From positions 310,001 through 374,000 of the forward strand of contig JAIWNF010000026.1 in NCBI GenBank assembly GCA_025093555.1: a stretch of 64,000 nucleotides of DNA. Direction: 5' to 3'. The stretch is from Circinella umbellata (Eukaryota; Mucoromycota; Mucoromycetes; Mucorales; Lichtheimiaceae). The position numbers and the translations under genes are program-made. The notes beneath the pieces were generated by a model that did no database searches, was not told where the DNA came from, and was given only the letters and a program-made list of their open reading frames with translations. Within the stretch, counting starts at the first letter, position 1. The number at the start of each line of letters is the position of its first letter. Positions 25,274 to 36,296 of this stretch are shown here, one piece after another.

Positions 25274-27151
25274 CTAATAAAATTGAGCACGAAGCGTTCC
25301 TTCCATAGGTGATGGAATAGTACTGGTAGTGGTAGTTTGTTCTTGTTGTTGTGGTTGTTGTTGATTAACATATACAAACGTAGCAGGTTGTTGTATAGAT
25401 GATGGAGGTGGATTACGAAGGGTAAATTGATTATTATTGAGGAATACAGGTTGTTGCTGTTGCTGTTGCTGTTGTTGCTGGTGTTGTTGTTGTTGATCTT
25501 GTTGATCTGACAAGAGTGGAATAGCATCACTCGTTACAGCAGCTGGTGAAGAAGGTTCTGATTGATCCCCTTTTGATTTTTTACCCATTTTTCTTCCTCC
25601 TTGATTATTATTATTCGTACCACTTTCATATCGTTGTCGTTTTTTAATTACATCTGTCTTCATCGATAAAGGTCGTCTTTCGTGATGTAATTTCAAGCTG
25701 TGATCATTTAAAATTTAACAATTAATAAAATCAACTCGGAACAAAACCAAAAAAAAAAAAAAATCGACTTACTATAAACCACAGGCATTACATAATGGAG
25801 ACCCTGCTTGATCACGTCGCCATAATGGTGTTTTTGTAGTTTGACAATTGGAACAGACCAGCTGTGCCGCTTCGTCATTTTGCATATCTTTTCTTCCATT
25901 ATTTGGTTTTAATGTTTTTGGACGTGGTGCATTATGAAGTTTTTGACTTTTTTTTTTTGAAGATGACGGGGAAAAATAAAATAAATAGAATCAATATCTG
26001 AAGATTATTTTCATCCACCAGCTTTTTTTTTTCTGGATAGTGTGATTTAAGAATAACAATAAAAAATAAATGAAACTTACTATAAACCACATGCATTACA
26101 TAATAATTCATCATTGGTTGACCTTCTCCATAAGGGTGTTTGTGTTGCATTACAGTTACTACAAATAGGTTTAACACCACTACCATCCCCTCCCGTTGAA
26201 CATGCGGCCATTGATTTTTTAGGTTTAATCGTTGTTGTTGTCGTTGTACCATTGGAAAGTGTACTAGTCGAAGTAATGGATGGAGCAGCGCTGCTTGTCT
26301 CTGGAATAGGTGTCATTGTTGCTGTAGGTGTAGTTACTGATGATGATGAAGCTGAAGATGGAGGTGTAGTGATAACATGATGTTGTTGTTGATCATTGTT
26401 ATCATTAAGACGAGATGTGGGTGGATGAGATAATGTTCTAAATATATATATTCCAAACATCGTTTTTTTTTCGTATACATATATATAAAATGTAAAGTGT
26501 TAATAATAAATGAAACTTACCTTATGGCAAAACACCCAACCATCATATAATTGAAAAAGAAAAGTTCCATTCTATCTATCTATCCTTTCCTTTTTTTTTT
26601 AATCCCATTCATGAAACTTACAAAGTGTTATTATTATTATTGTTGTTGTTAATATTATTATATGAAATAGGGTCTATAATATGTGTTGTTGACATCCCAG
26701 GAGGCGGAGGAGAACATGAACTAGCGACAGATGAAGATGTAGTTGTAGTAGATGCTGATGCAGATAATGATGGAGTGGTAGTAAATTCAGAACATGAAGG
26801 ATGATACATGTGAGTTGGTGAACTAGCAGAAGGTATAGGGATACCAACAAATTTTCCGCGAGCATTAGGTGTTGTTGTGGTTGGATTGGAAGGGGGTGGC
26901 ATCATTGTATTGATGTTGTTACTATTGGTATTATTGTTGTTGATATTATTATTATTATTATTACTATATGCTGACGGTGATGATAGTCCATTTTGTTGTA
27001 GTTGTGGACTTTGTGAAGGTCCAAGATTAGGACTGGTTGGAACAGAAAATGATACATGTTGTTGTGGTTGTGGTTGAGTTTGTTGTTGTACAGGGAAAGA
27101 ATTTGTCATGCGATTAACCATATCCTTATCATCAATCACCATAGGAACAGT

Positions 27152-27210
<59 letters not shown>

Positions 27211-27760
27211 GGGCAACTCGTTGAGATTGTTGCTGCATCATTATTTGCTGCTGCTGCTGCTGCTGCTGCTGTTGTTGTTGTTGTTGTTGTTGTTGCTGTT
27301 GTTGCTGCTGTTGTTGCTGATTAGTTTGTATTTGAGGTGGAACAGGTGTAGGAAAATAAAGTTCTACAGGTGAACCATAAATATCACAATTCCATTGAGT
27401 ATTGTTTAATCCCAAAGATAAATCATTTCCATTAGAAATATCTTGTGCAATGGCTGCAGCAGCTGCAGCAGCCGAAGAAGTAGTCGCTGTATTTGGCAAG
27501 AACCCCTGGAAATCTCCCAAAGCACCAAATATGTCATCTAATTCTACCATTTGATCGCTGGCTTGGTCAGATGTGAACTGATGTAAAACAAAGGTCTGGT
27601 GACTTCCAAGATTATCGACTTGATCCGTGCTGTTATGATTGTACGCATCCATTTCTGGTATCTGAATAGCAGCTGATGATTGTATTGGAAGTGTTGGTGT
27701 TGTTTGTAACGATTGAATATCATTGCCATTGCATGATACGGGTGTCGTAGGTACAGATGA

Positions 27761-27841
<81 letters not shown>

Positions 27842-27842
27842 T

Positions 27843-27874
<32 letters not shown>

Positions 27875-27944
27875 TTGTTGTTGTTGTTGTTGTTGCGCGG
27901 ACCAGATCTGCTGTTGCAGTTGCAACTGATGATGCTGTTGCTGC

Positions 27945-28003
<59 letters not shown>

Positions 28004-28504
28004 TTGTTGTTGTTGTTGTTGCTGTTGAGCCACTTCTTGTTCCCTTTGCTTTTGTTGGTGGGTGACAACAGCTTGTTGTAATGGTATCAATTGTTGTTGT
28101 TGTACCTGTTCCTGTTTCAAAGTTGTGAGTGGCGGTTGTTGAACTACAGCAGGTTGTTTTTGTTTTTCTTTAAGTTGAGAATCATCTTGTTGTTTTCGAT
28201 CGATCCGTTTATTACAATGTTTATTATTATCTTTTAATGGCGTTAATTTTGAATTTTGATGATCTAATTGACGAGTTGTATTACGCGATAATTTACGAAA
28301 AGGGGCATTGGATCGTTCCGTTAACAAATGGTGACGAAACCATAATCGCCAAGATAAGTTTTCTAGTCGAGAACCATTTTCTAAAGAATCCTTGACTTTT
28401 GTACATACTCTCCAAGTTTTTGATAAGTCTTCTTCGGAATCAAGATTGGCAAAAGGAGAGAATGACTTGTTGCCTTTAATCTTTAAGGCAAGAGGTGCCA
28501 TCAC
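25274..28504 (-). CDS. GATA transcription factor with two zinc fingers and long poly-Gln tracts (AreA/Gaf1-type)
   Basis: Exons run from 28504 to about 26622, then 26569-26518, 26430-26089, about 25950-25769 and 25697-25274. The N-terminus holds the fungal GATA-factor domain PF08550-like motif ([28 protein letters not shown]). Several poly-Gln tracts follow, separated by Ser/Thr/Asn-rich sequence. Finger 1 is [28 protein letters not shown] followed by KLHNAPRPK; finger 2 is [27 protein letters not shown] followed by LKLHHERRP. Both have the Cx2Cx17-18Cx2C GATA pattern. In both fingers an intron splits the Tyr codon after CNACGL. Most nitrogen GATA activators have one finger; two occur in other fungal GATA classes. 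Inferred role: transcription regulator, possibly of nitrogen metabolism given the N-terminal domain. Confidence 0.88.
26929..28040 (-). repeat. CAG/CAA triplet tracts encoding poly-Gln and poly-Asn
   Basis: Dense runs of TTG/CTG (plus strand) at about 27152-27210, 27247-27322, 27760-27895 and 27930-28025 encode poly-Gln in the GATA factor; 26929-26965 encodes poly-Asn. CAG and CAA are mixed. Extra open frames on both strands here (poly-Leu, poly-Cys, poly-Ala) are by-products of the repeat. Confidence 0.9.
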
Positions 28505-29658
28505 TATATAATATTAATAATAATAATAACACTATAAAAATAATAATAATAATAGATTTTTTTTTTTTTGGTTTCCTTTCTTTTTTTTTTTGCCTTTATA
28601 AAGAGATATATAAAATAAGAAAAATATCCAAAAAAAAAATATGTAATAATAATAATAATAAGAGAGAGGGGGGGAGAGAGAGAGAGAGTAAAAAAAAAAA
28701 AAGTATAATATGTAATGTTCGATGTGATAGGACTTTTTTCTTTTTTGGTCAAGTGGAGAGTGAAAAAGAAAAAAATAAATAGAAAAGGGGAATGACGAAA
28801 AAAAAGGGGTGGGGGGAGGGAAAAGGAAAGTGAAGTAAGTCAACAACTTAAACTCGTTAATAAGACATGAATACTCACACCTTAAAAAACAACTTTTTTT
28901 AGCTGACTTTTTTTATTTAAAATGCCGCAATCCAGCTGCTTTTTTTTTATTATTATTATTCTTAACCATCTCTGTAAGACAGGCTAGTAGTCCCAATTTA
29001 AAGTATCCCGCTCTTTTTTTCAAGATCTTATTTGATGGGATTTGTGGAGTAAAAAAAGGGAGATATCTAAATAAAAGGGGAAAATAATAAAAGATGAAAG
29101 GAACCGTGCGCCACATGCTAACTTAAGTTCATGTCAGTTTCACTTATTTACTTTGTCTTGAATAAATCTCAGTTTTCTTCTATTTTATTCAATGATTGGA
29201 TGAATCATGCTTTTTTTTTAAAAAAAGAATTTTTTTTCTAGATTGATTGGAATAAAAAGACCATGTGTTTTTTTGATTCTGAAAAAAAAAATTCTCATCC
29301 ACAAAAAAAGGGAAAAAAAAAAGGATCGTCGTCGTTGTTGTTCCGTCGTGATTACTCTTTTCTTCTCTTTTGTTTGATAAGCATTCGCACGTTTTTTCTT
29401 GATTATGTTATGTTATTGAACCTTCCTTCCATTCCTCAAAAGTAATTTTATGTAAACAAAAAAACTCAGTTATAAAAAAAGATGAAACACTGTTTTTTTT
29501 TGTTTTTGTTTTTTGTTTATGTATATAAAATGATGATAAGAGATTGCACTATATTATAATAATATTATACATAACGAATGAACAAAAAAAAAGTGAAAAA
29601 AAACAAAGGTTGACGCGGGGGGTATTCAAAGGTAGAGAAATAATTATAATAGTTTTTT
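28505..29658. other. GATA gene upstream region, low complexity
   Basis: Homopurine and homopyrimidine stretches, an (AG)n run at 28661-28690, and long T/A tracts. Several overlapping ORFs on both strands are Phe/Tyr/Lys-rich low complexity and not credible genes. No other feature seen. Confidence 0.5.
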
Positions 29659-32600
29659 TTAAAGATCGGGAGAACTATTTTGGGTCATCCCATTACCACT
29701 AACGGTACCAGTACCATGACTACTAGACTCTTTGTGTATACTTTCTACAATCGGTTCCAAGAATGTGTTACCATTAATCATTTGTGTCGTAGCAACAAGA
29801 TAATCACGACCTTTTTTTTAAAAAAAGAAAAATTAATCACCATAGCAAAAAGTTAGTATATCATTAATTTGTATCACGTTGTATGATTTGATTGGAACTT
29901 ACTTTCGTCATGTTGTGCAAGGAATCGAATAGCAGAAACTTCAGTAAATGTACAACCCCCCAAGAAGAATATAACAGTTGTTTTTGTATGTTGCATTCCG
30001 TGTCCTATAATTATTATAATTAGATCAATTGTTTCTTTTTTATTTAATAAGGTTATCCATTAATTATAAAATGAACTTACGTCTTGCTCGTGCCATAGCA
30101 GCATTTGTTTCTGCACCATATTCAACATTTTGAGTAATTTCAAATGATTTACCGGGTAATAATTTTAATACTTCTTCATAACCACGCCATCCATTACTAA
30201 CTGATACACCAGGATTTGGATTCAATTTTCCATTCAATGAACCAGAAGAACCATTAGGTCTTTTTTCATTTAAATATCCACCACTATTATTTGTTTGTGA
30301 TGGTGTTGTTCCATTTGTGTTATTTCCACCACCACCAACATATGAAAATAAGCTTGCAGCACTAGGTCCACTTGTTGGTAAACTTCCACCACCTAATTTT
30401 TGCATAGCACATTGAACAATACGAACACTTAAAGGGGCATAACCAGAATAAACATAAGATATATCATTTGGCTGAATTTCATCTACATCATCCACAATTA
30501 ATCGTAAAAGTCGTCGACTTTGTGAAAAAGCACTACGTGAAGGTGTTGCTGTTGTTCGTTTTGTAAATAATCCCAATGTTTCCAATCGATGTAATGTTTC
30601 AATATGTTCATATCCATACGTCTTAATTTTTTTTTGATAGAAGGCAAAAAAAAAAAAAGTTATAATTATGTAAGCAAAATAGATATAATTAATTCAGCAC
30701 ATGGCAAATCCCCCCTCGCCTATATCAAAGTAAAAATACCTGAATAATTTCACGTCTAAAAAAATCATAAAGTTTAACTTTTAATCCTCCTTGTGCAAGT
30801 GACATGAGACATAATAATCGAAGAACTTGAATAAGTGATTTTTGTTTATTAATCATTTCTTCAATATAATCAGGTTCCATGTTCCCATCAATACCAGCAA
30901 CCACATCTAAAAATAAAAATAATCATTAATCTATTTGATTCATTGGAATGTGAATTTTAATTTTAATTTGATTTTTACTTTACTTTGTTGAACTTCAAGA
31001 ATGCTATTAAATTCATCAGTAATAGTATATTCCATAATTTGTTCAGCAATACCAGTATCTATTTTTATCATCAAAAAATAATTATTAAATAAACATACGA
31101 ATATGAATATGAAAAAAAAAGGATACATACGAATTCGAAGTGATTGATGTTCTTGTTGTAATTCTCCAAGTCTACCAACAAAATCACGAATTTGTGCTAC
31201 TGTTTTGGCATGGTGTCGTTCCTATTCATAAATAAGTCATTACTGTTATTATTGATAATACAAATAATAATAAAATAACAATATAAAAATAACAAACCTC
31301 ATAATTTTCATTGATTCGTTTAGCAATCTTATTCAATACACCACCCACAACAGCAAAATTCTGATCTCGTAATTGACTAAAAAGTTTATCCGTTGCATTT
31401 AATACATATTTCTTTTTCTTTCCAGATTGATTAGATGTTGTTGTTACTGGTGGTGGTGCTGCAGGTGATTGTGTATTAGGTCCAGTTTGTTTTGATCCAC
31501 TTCCAGCTTGTTGATTTGGATTGACTAAATTGGCATCCAATTCGACAAAACCTAATTATAATTCGAAAATACGAAAAGATGAACCGTTTCTTTAATATAT
31601 ATATATATATATATCTATAATACTTCAGCACCCTCCCCTCAATCAAATATATATAACTTACAATGATTAATTCCCATTGTTTCATCAATAAGACCTTCAT
31701 AAGTTAATTGTGTACATAATGGTGTAACAATATCGATATTACGATCAATAATAATAAATTGATCGATATGATTGGATACAGAATTAAGTAAAGAAGGTTG
31801 TTTTGAAGAAGTAAAACTAGAAACTTCATCCACTACTGCTTGTTCTCGTCTCATACGTACTAACATATCAGCCAATTGCTAAACAAAAACAATCATAATA
31901 TCTTTTCTAAGTATATCCATACCTCCTTTACTTTTATTATCTTTTAAAAAAAACTTACCCGAGCAGCATCACCTTTACCAATAATTTTTGGGAATAATCC
32001 ATAAATAGATTGAAGTTTCATTAATGATTTAGCGGCATAATAAATGGATGTGTGATCTCCATCCTAGTTATGATATATATTAAACTCAATTAACTTGTTT
32101 CTCATTTCCAATAGTATTTAAATATATATTTCTTACCAAATAAATTTCTTTCCAAGTACCAGGATCTAATTCCATAGATATTAAATCATCTTCAAGAGGA
32201 ATCCAATCCATTGCATAATCACCAATTGTAATACTTCCAAATACACCTTGTTCTTCTAAAATACGTTCACACACTCTTGTTCGTTGAGGTACAAAATATA
32301 ATGAAAATTCAGTTCTTGAATCTTCACTTCTTTGTGAAAGTTGTTTAATATGATCTAAAATAAACCATGCATTTATCATTATTCACAACTTTTTTTCTTT
32401 ATATCCCCCCCCCTTTCAACCCCTTCCCAAAATAATTGATATTTTTCTATTCATTTACTTGCAATAAATCGCATATATTTCATTTTTGGTCGACAAATAT
32501 AAATGAGACTAGCACAATCAGTATCAAGGGTATCAGAATCCAAGTGATATATTTTTTCAACACCATGATCCTATATTATTATTAATATTAACAAAATACA

Positions 32601-32915
32601 CCTTATTATCATATCTTTCAACTATTTTTTTTTTGAAAAAAAAAAAAAGTAATTACTTTTAAAAGTGTAAATTCAGCAATTAAACTAAGTGGTCCAGTTA
32701 ATTGTGGATCGAGTACTAATCCTTTCTTGCCTCGGACCTATTTAACAAAGAAGGCAACGTTTATTATATGTTATTCAAAAGTAGTTTAACAACAAAAAAT
32801 TAACTTTTACCGTATCTAAAAGTCGTGGTAATTCTTTTCTTGCTACTTCTTTAAGTTTTTCGAGATGAAGTGGTGTATTTCCCAAATGAGATGCATTATC
32901 CTTAGTAGCACTCAT
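29659..32915 (-). CDS. vps33: Vps33, Sec1/Munc18-family subunit of HOPS/CORVET tethers
   Basis: A gene of about twelve short exons. The start at 32915 gives [20 protein letters not shown], and exons then read [94 protein letters not shown] (the hallmark SM-protein block D(R)xxDxxTPL), [25 protein letters not shown], and near the C-terminus [20 protein letters not shown], which fits Vps33 rather than Sec1, Sly1 or Vps45. Vps33 binds SNAREs and promotes fusion at the vacuole/endosome. A Gly/Ser/Asn-rich insert (30225-30400) and a Pro/Gln-rich insert (31430-31530) look like surface-loop expansions. Exon borders are approximate. Confidence 0.9.
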
Positions 32916-33274
32916 GATACCAAGTTTTTTCTTAAGAAAGAAGTTGTTTTTTGTTTTCTAAAAAATAAAAGAGAGAGAGAGAGAAAGATATATTTAGGTA
33001 TGTTAAAGGGCGTTTTTTTTTTTCAAAAGATAAAGGTCGGTTTTCGTGTTTCAAAAGTGATGCTTTGTCTCTTTTTCAAATAAGTAAAAACTCAGATTAA
33101 AGGAACTCTCTCTCTTTCTCTCTCTTACTTATTTTCCTTAAAGCATTATTTTAATCCTTCTAGAACATTTTATATGTATATTTATACAATATATATATAT
33201 ATATATATAGTTAATCAGACAACAAAGAAAAAAACAAGGAAGGAGGGGGGGTATGGTGAAAAGGAGAGATTTAT

Positions 33275-33850
33275 TCATTGAAGGGGACTTTTAGAATTTA
33301 ATATATTAATCAATTCATCTTCATCTTCTATTAATTCATATATAATTCTCATGATATTGGATATATCATGACCCGAGCGAGCCCAAACATATTCTCGTAT
33401 ACGTTCCAATCTTTGAGTGGCATCATAAGTGGGCTCTTTTGCTTGTTCTTCTGGCGGTATTATTGGATTCACATTATGTTTTTTTATTTCTTCTTCTTTT
33501 ATTTTTCCACAAATGATTTCCTCTTTAGCTTCACTCATGAGTCGTTGTAAATGAATAGGCAACATATAGACATCTTCAGTAAATTGAGCACGCGCTAAAT
33601 AGGATCGCATATCTGGTGCAGTAAATAAATTCAATAAATAATGATACTGCATAGGTTCATAATCATTGGCGATGGCGTTTGAAAAAGATGATGATGTTTT
33701 GATTTCGTCCAGTGGTGGCGTAATGGCTAATGTTTTACGTTCCAAAATATTTAGAGGTGAGTAACGTTCGGTGTCAGTGTCTAAAATATTGTCATAATTA
33801 ACATGATCATATTTGTTATCTTGTCTTGGACTCAATGGTGGTTGTTTCAT
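33275..33850 (-). CDS. unrecognised 191-aa protein, intronless
   Basis: A single open frame from MKQPPLSPRQDNKYDHVNYD to ILNSKSPLQ. The first 70 residues are polar and probably disordered; the rest is helical and charged with YLLNLFTAPDMRSYLARAQF and RIREYVWARSGHDISNIMRI. No signal peptide, membrane span or known motif. Codon-like composition and a defined globular region make it a likely real gene. It lies upstream of the Vps33 start on the same strand, with a 360-bp gap. Function unknown. Confidence 0.65.
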   Translation of the reverse strand: MKQPPLSPRQDNKYDHVNYDNILDTDTERYSPLNILERKTLAITPPLDEIKTSSSFSNAIANDYEPMQYHYLLNLFTAPDMRSYLARAQFTEDVYMLPIHLQRLMSEAKEEIICGKIKEEEIKKHNVNPIIPPEEQAKEPTYDATQRLERIREYVWARSGHDISNIMRIIYELIEDEDELINILNSKSPLQ

Positions 33851-34113
33851 ATGAGAGAGAGAGAGAGAGAAATAATCTCACAATTTCAGCGAGTATTTTA
33901 TGTTATATAATGTATAGATATATATATATATATATCCCAAAAAGTGAAGAAAAGATAGCTTTGAATTAATACGTGAATTGTGGAATCAGTATTATATTAT
34001 TAAAACAAGAATTTATATAAATATATTTATATGTTATTTTATGCAAGGGTGTTTTTTTTTTCTGGAAAAATTAAAGGGGATTTTTAAAACGAAAATGAAT
34101 ATTTCTTTCATCA

Positions 34114-35850
34114 TTATGCATGTGAAGTCAATGTTGTATCATTTTTTTGACGCATAAACATATTTCCAACTCTTTTTAATAAACTTGTCCTTCGTTGCAT
34201 AGTGTTATCTTTTAACTCATTATTACGATGATTTTCTTTATCTTGTTGAAAAGAAGAAGTAAATGTATTCAAAGAAGCCGTTGACATATTTGAAAAATCT
34301 TGTAATAAACGAGAGGATATGACACTTTTTGTTTTTGCTATAGGTGGTTTTTGAAGATAAGAGAACTGTATATCTTTTTGTTGTTGTTGTTGTTGAATTA
34401 ATTGTTGTTGTTGACGTGATTTTCTACGAAAACTACCTAATAATGATTGCCTTCGTGTTAATTGTTGTCCTGTACGTTCCAAACGAATTTCAGTAGCCAA
34501 TGTTGATGTTTTATCTTCTTCTAATGTTCTCCTTAAATCTTCCAACATGGTTGCTATAGCATCCAAATCAGCATAAGCATTATCCAAACGATCGTTCCTA
34601 CTGCTACTACTGCTACTACTGCCGCTATCATTTTCATTGTTATAATTGTCGTCATCATTATCATCCTCATCGTCATAATAATAATTTTTATCTGTTTGTT
34701 TAAGATCCGATATTTGATTTAATCGTTGTCTAACAAATAATGTTGCTTGATTCAACTCTTCTTGTGTTATAGCAATACGGAATGTTTCCATAGCAACAGA
34801 AGAATTTGTCAATACAGCCATACAGTGTCGACGTGCATATTTAGCTGCTTGTAACAAAAGCGTTCCTTGATTTGTTCGTCTCGTTTGTTGATTCAAAAAT
34901 TCGCCACGAATACTCAAGTCGGCTTTAGCAGAATGAATGAACCAATCCAATGAATTAGCATAATCACCATTAGCCAAAAGTGGAAACAATGGTGATTTGT
35001 GTGTCACATCGACTGCATTGACATTTGCACCATAACGTTGTAAAAGTTGTAAAATTTCTTGAGGATCGTGTTGATAGAAACGTGAAATATAATGCATGGG
35101 TGTCCAGCCATCACCATCACGCGCGTTTGGATCTACTTGATGTTTAAGCAATAATTCGATAGGTTCTAAAGGTTCTCGACAATGAAGAGAGATAGCATGA
35201 ATGGCTTGAACACTATATACATTGAGTGCCGTTGGATCTGCTCCTTGATCTAATAAAAGTTCCATTAAAGGAACTAATGGATATTCATCTCCTTTTTGTG
35301 ACTGATCCTCATCATTGTTGTTGTTACCGTTACTACTGTTATCATTGGCTAGAATTACAGTATATAAAAGTGTACATTCATTTTCTGGATTACGCATATT
35401 TACTAATTGTGTAGGTTCAAGCACTTGACTACTTTGAAGTGCATATTGTAAATTAGTCAAATCGCCCATTTGTGCCGATTTCCACATAAGTGAAATGATA
35501 CTGTCATCAATATTAGGAAGTTCGACAGAAACATCAAATCGTTGACTATCATTTTGTTGAACAGAATCCACTGAAATATCTGATGTACTGTCGTTATTAT
35601 TATTGTTAGGTGGTGAATAATTAGAAGGTGTCATTTCATAACTATCATTATTATCTTGTTCTTCTTCTTTGAATTGATTCTTTTGTTCTGGAGAAACTAG
35701 TCTGACCATCGTATTGCTATTATGGTTGGTACGTCCATTTTCTGTTCCAGCTGTTGCTGTTATTATTGATAATGGTAATTTTTGAAAGTTTAATTGAATT
35801 TTAGTATTATTAATATCATTGTTTTCAAAAGGTGGTGAGGATAATGTCAT
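34114..35850 (-). CDS. ankyrin-repeat protein
   Basis: A single exon of 578 aa starting at the Met in MTLSSPPFENND; an upstream Met at 35883 would add only a Phe/Lys-rich T-tract translation and is not preferred. After a disordered, Asn/Ser-rich N-terminus there are ankyrin repeats: LMELLLDQGADPTALNVYSV, PIELLLKHQVDPNARDGDGW, TPMHYIS, ILQLLQRYGANVNAVDVTHK and SPLFPLLANGD. The C-terminal third is low complexity with Asp/Asn and Ser runs and a Gln-rich coiled-coil. No enzymatic domain is visible. Ankyrin stacks bind other proteins; the partner is unknown. Confidence 0.85.
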   Translation of the reverse strand: MTLSSPPFENNDINNTKIQLNFQKLPLSIITATAGTENGRTNHNSNTMVRLVSPEQKNQFKEEEQDNNDSYEMTPSNYSPPNNNNNDSTSDISVDSVQQNDSQRFDVSVELPNIDDSIISLMWKSAQMGDLTNLQYALQSSQVLEPTQLVNMRNPENECTLLYTVILANDNSSNGNNNNDEDQSQKGDEYPLVPLMELLLDQGADPTALNVYSVQAIHAISLHCREPLEPIELLLKHQVDPNARDGDGWTPMHYISRFYQHDPQEILQLLQRYGANVNAVDVTHKSPLFPLLANGDYANSLDWFIHSAKADLSIRGEFLNQQTRRTNQGTLLLQAAKYARRHCMAVLTNSSVAMETFRIAITQEELNQATLFVRQRLNQISDLKQTDKNYYYDDEDDNDDDNYNNENDSGSSSSSSSRNDRLDNAYADLDAIATMLEDLRRTLEEDKTSTLATEIRLERTGQQLTRRQSLLGSFRRKSRQQQQLIQQQQQQKDIQFSYLQKPPIAKTKSVISSRLLQDFSNMSTASLNTFTSSFQQDKENHRNNELKDNTMQRRTSLLKRVGNMFMRQKNDTTLTSHA

Positions 35851-36050
35851 GTTTTTTTTTAAATAAAAAAAAAGAGAAAACAATTAAATAACAAAAGAGT
35901 AAAGAGAAAAAAAAAGGTGTCAGTTGTGTTTTATATATACATACATATTAACAAGCAAAAAATAAATAAAGATAATGTTAATTTATATATACACATATTA
36001 TAAATAATTGATTTTTTCCGAAATGAACAAAAAGCAAAAAAAAAATGTTC

Positions 36051-36296
36051 CTAACATGATATAAATTTTCGTAGATCCTCTGATTCATGCACAAATGAAC
36101 GTCGGGACTTATCATTTAAATCAACATCAATAAAACCTGTCGAACTCTATAGAATAAAATAACGAATGAAAGATATATAAGTTCTATCCTAGCAAAAGAA
36201 TATTAATTATTATATATATACCTCACTATGATAAGAATTTAAATTTGAAGAATTATGTATTAAAGTAAGTGATGATGGTTTTTGTACTGTTGACAT
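36051..36296 (-). CDS. putative spliced 56-aa microprotein
   Basis: Exon 1 is 36296-36222 (MSTVQKPSSLTLIHNSSNLN, ending YHSE) and exon 2 is 36146-36051 (SSTGFIDVDLNDKSRRSFVH, ending FISC and TAG). The junction is phase 0 with GTATAT..ATAG ends and a 75-nt intron. It is hydrophilic with no signal peptide or membrane span. The second exon has a balanced amino-acid mix (DVDLNDKSRRSFVHESEDL) unlike the low-complexity noise around it. I know no family. It is upstream of the ankyrin gene start on the same strand, so a 5'-leader role for that gene is an alternative. Confidence 0.4.

Noticed and set aside
27723..28081. Plus-strand ORFs of poly-Cys, poly-Ala/Val and poly-Leu
   Set aside because: They are antisense or shifted readings of the poly-Gln repeat in the minus-strand GATA gene.
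28495..28846. Overlapping ORFs on both strands in the GATA upstream region
   Set aside because: Low-complexity Lys/Phe/Tyr/Asn translations of homopolymer tracts, with no family features.
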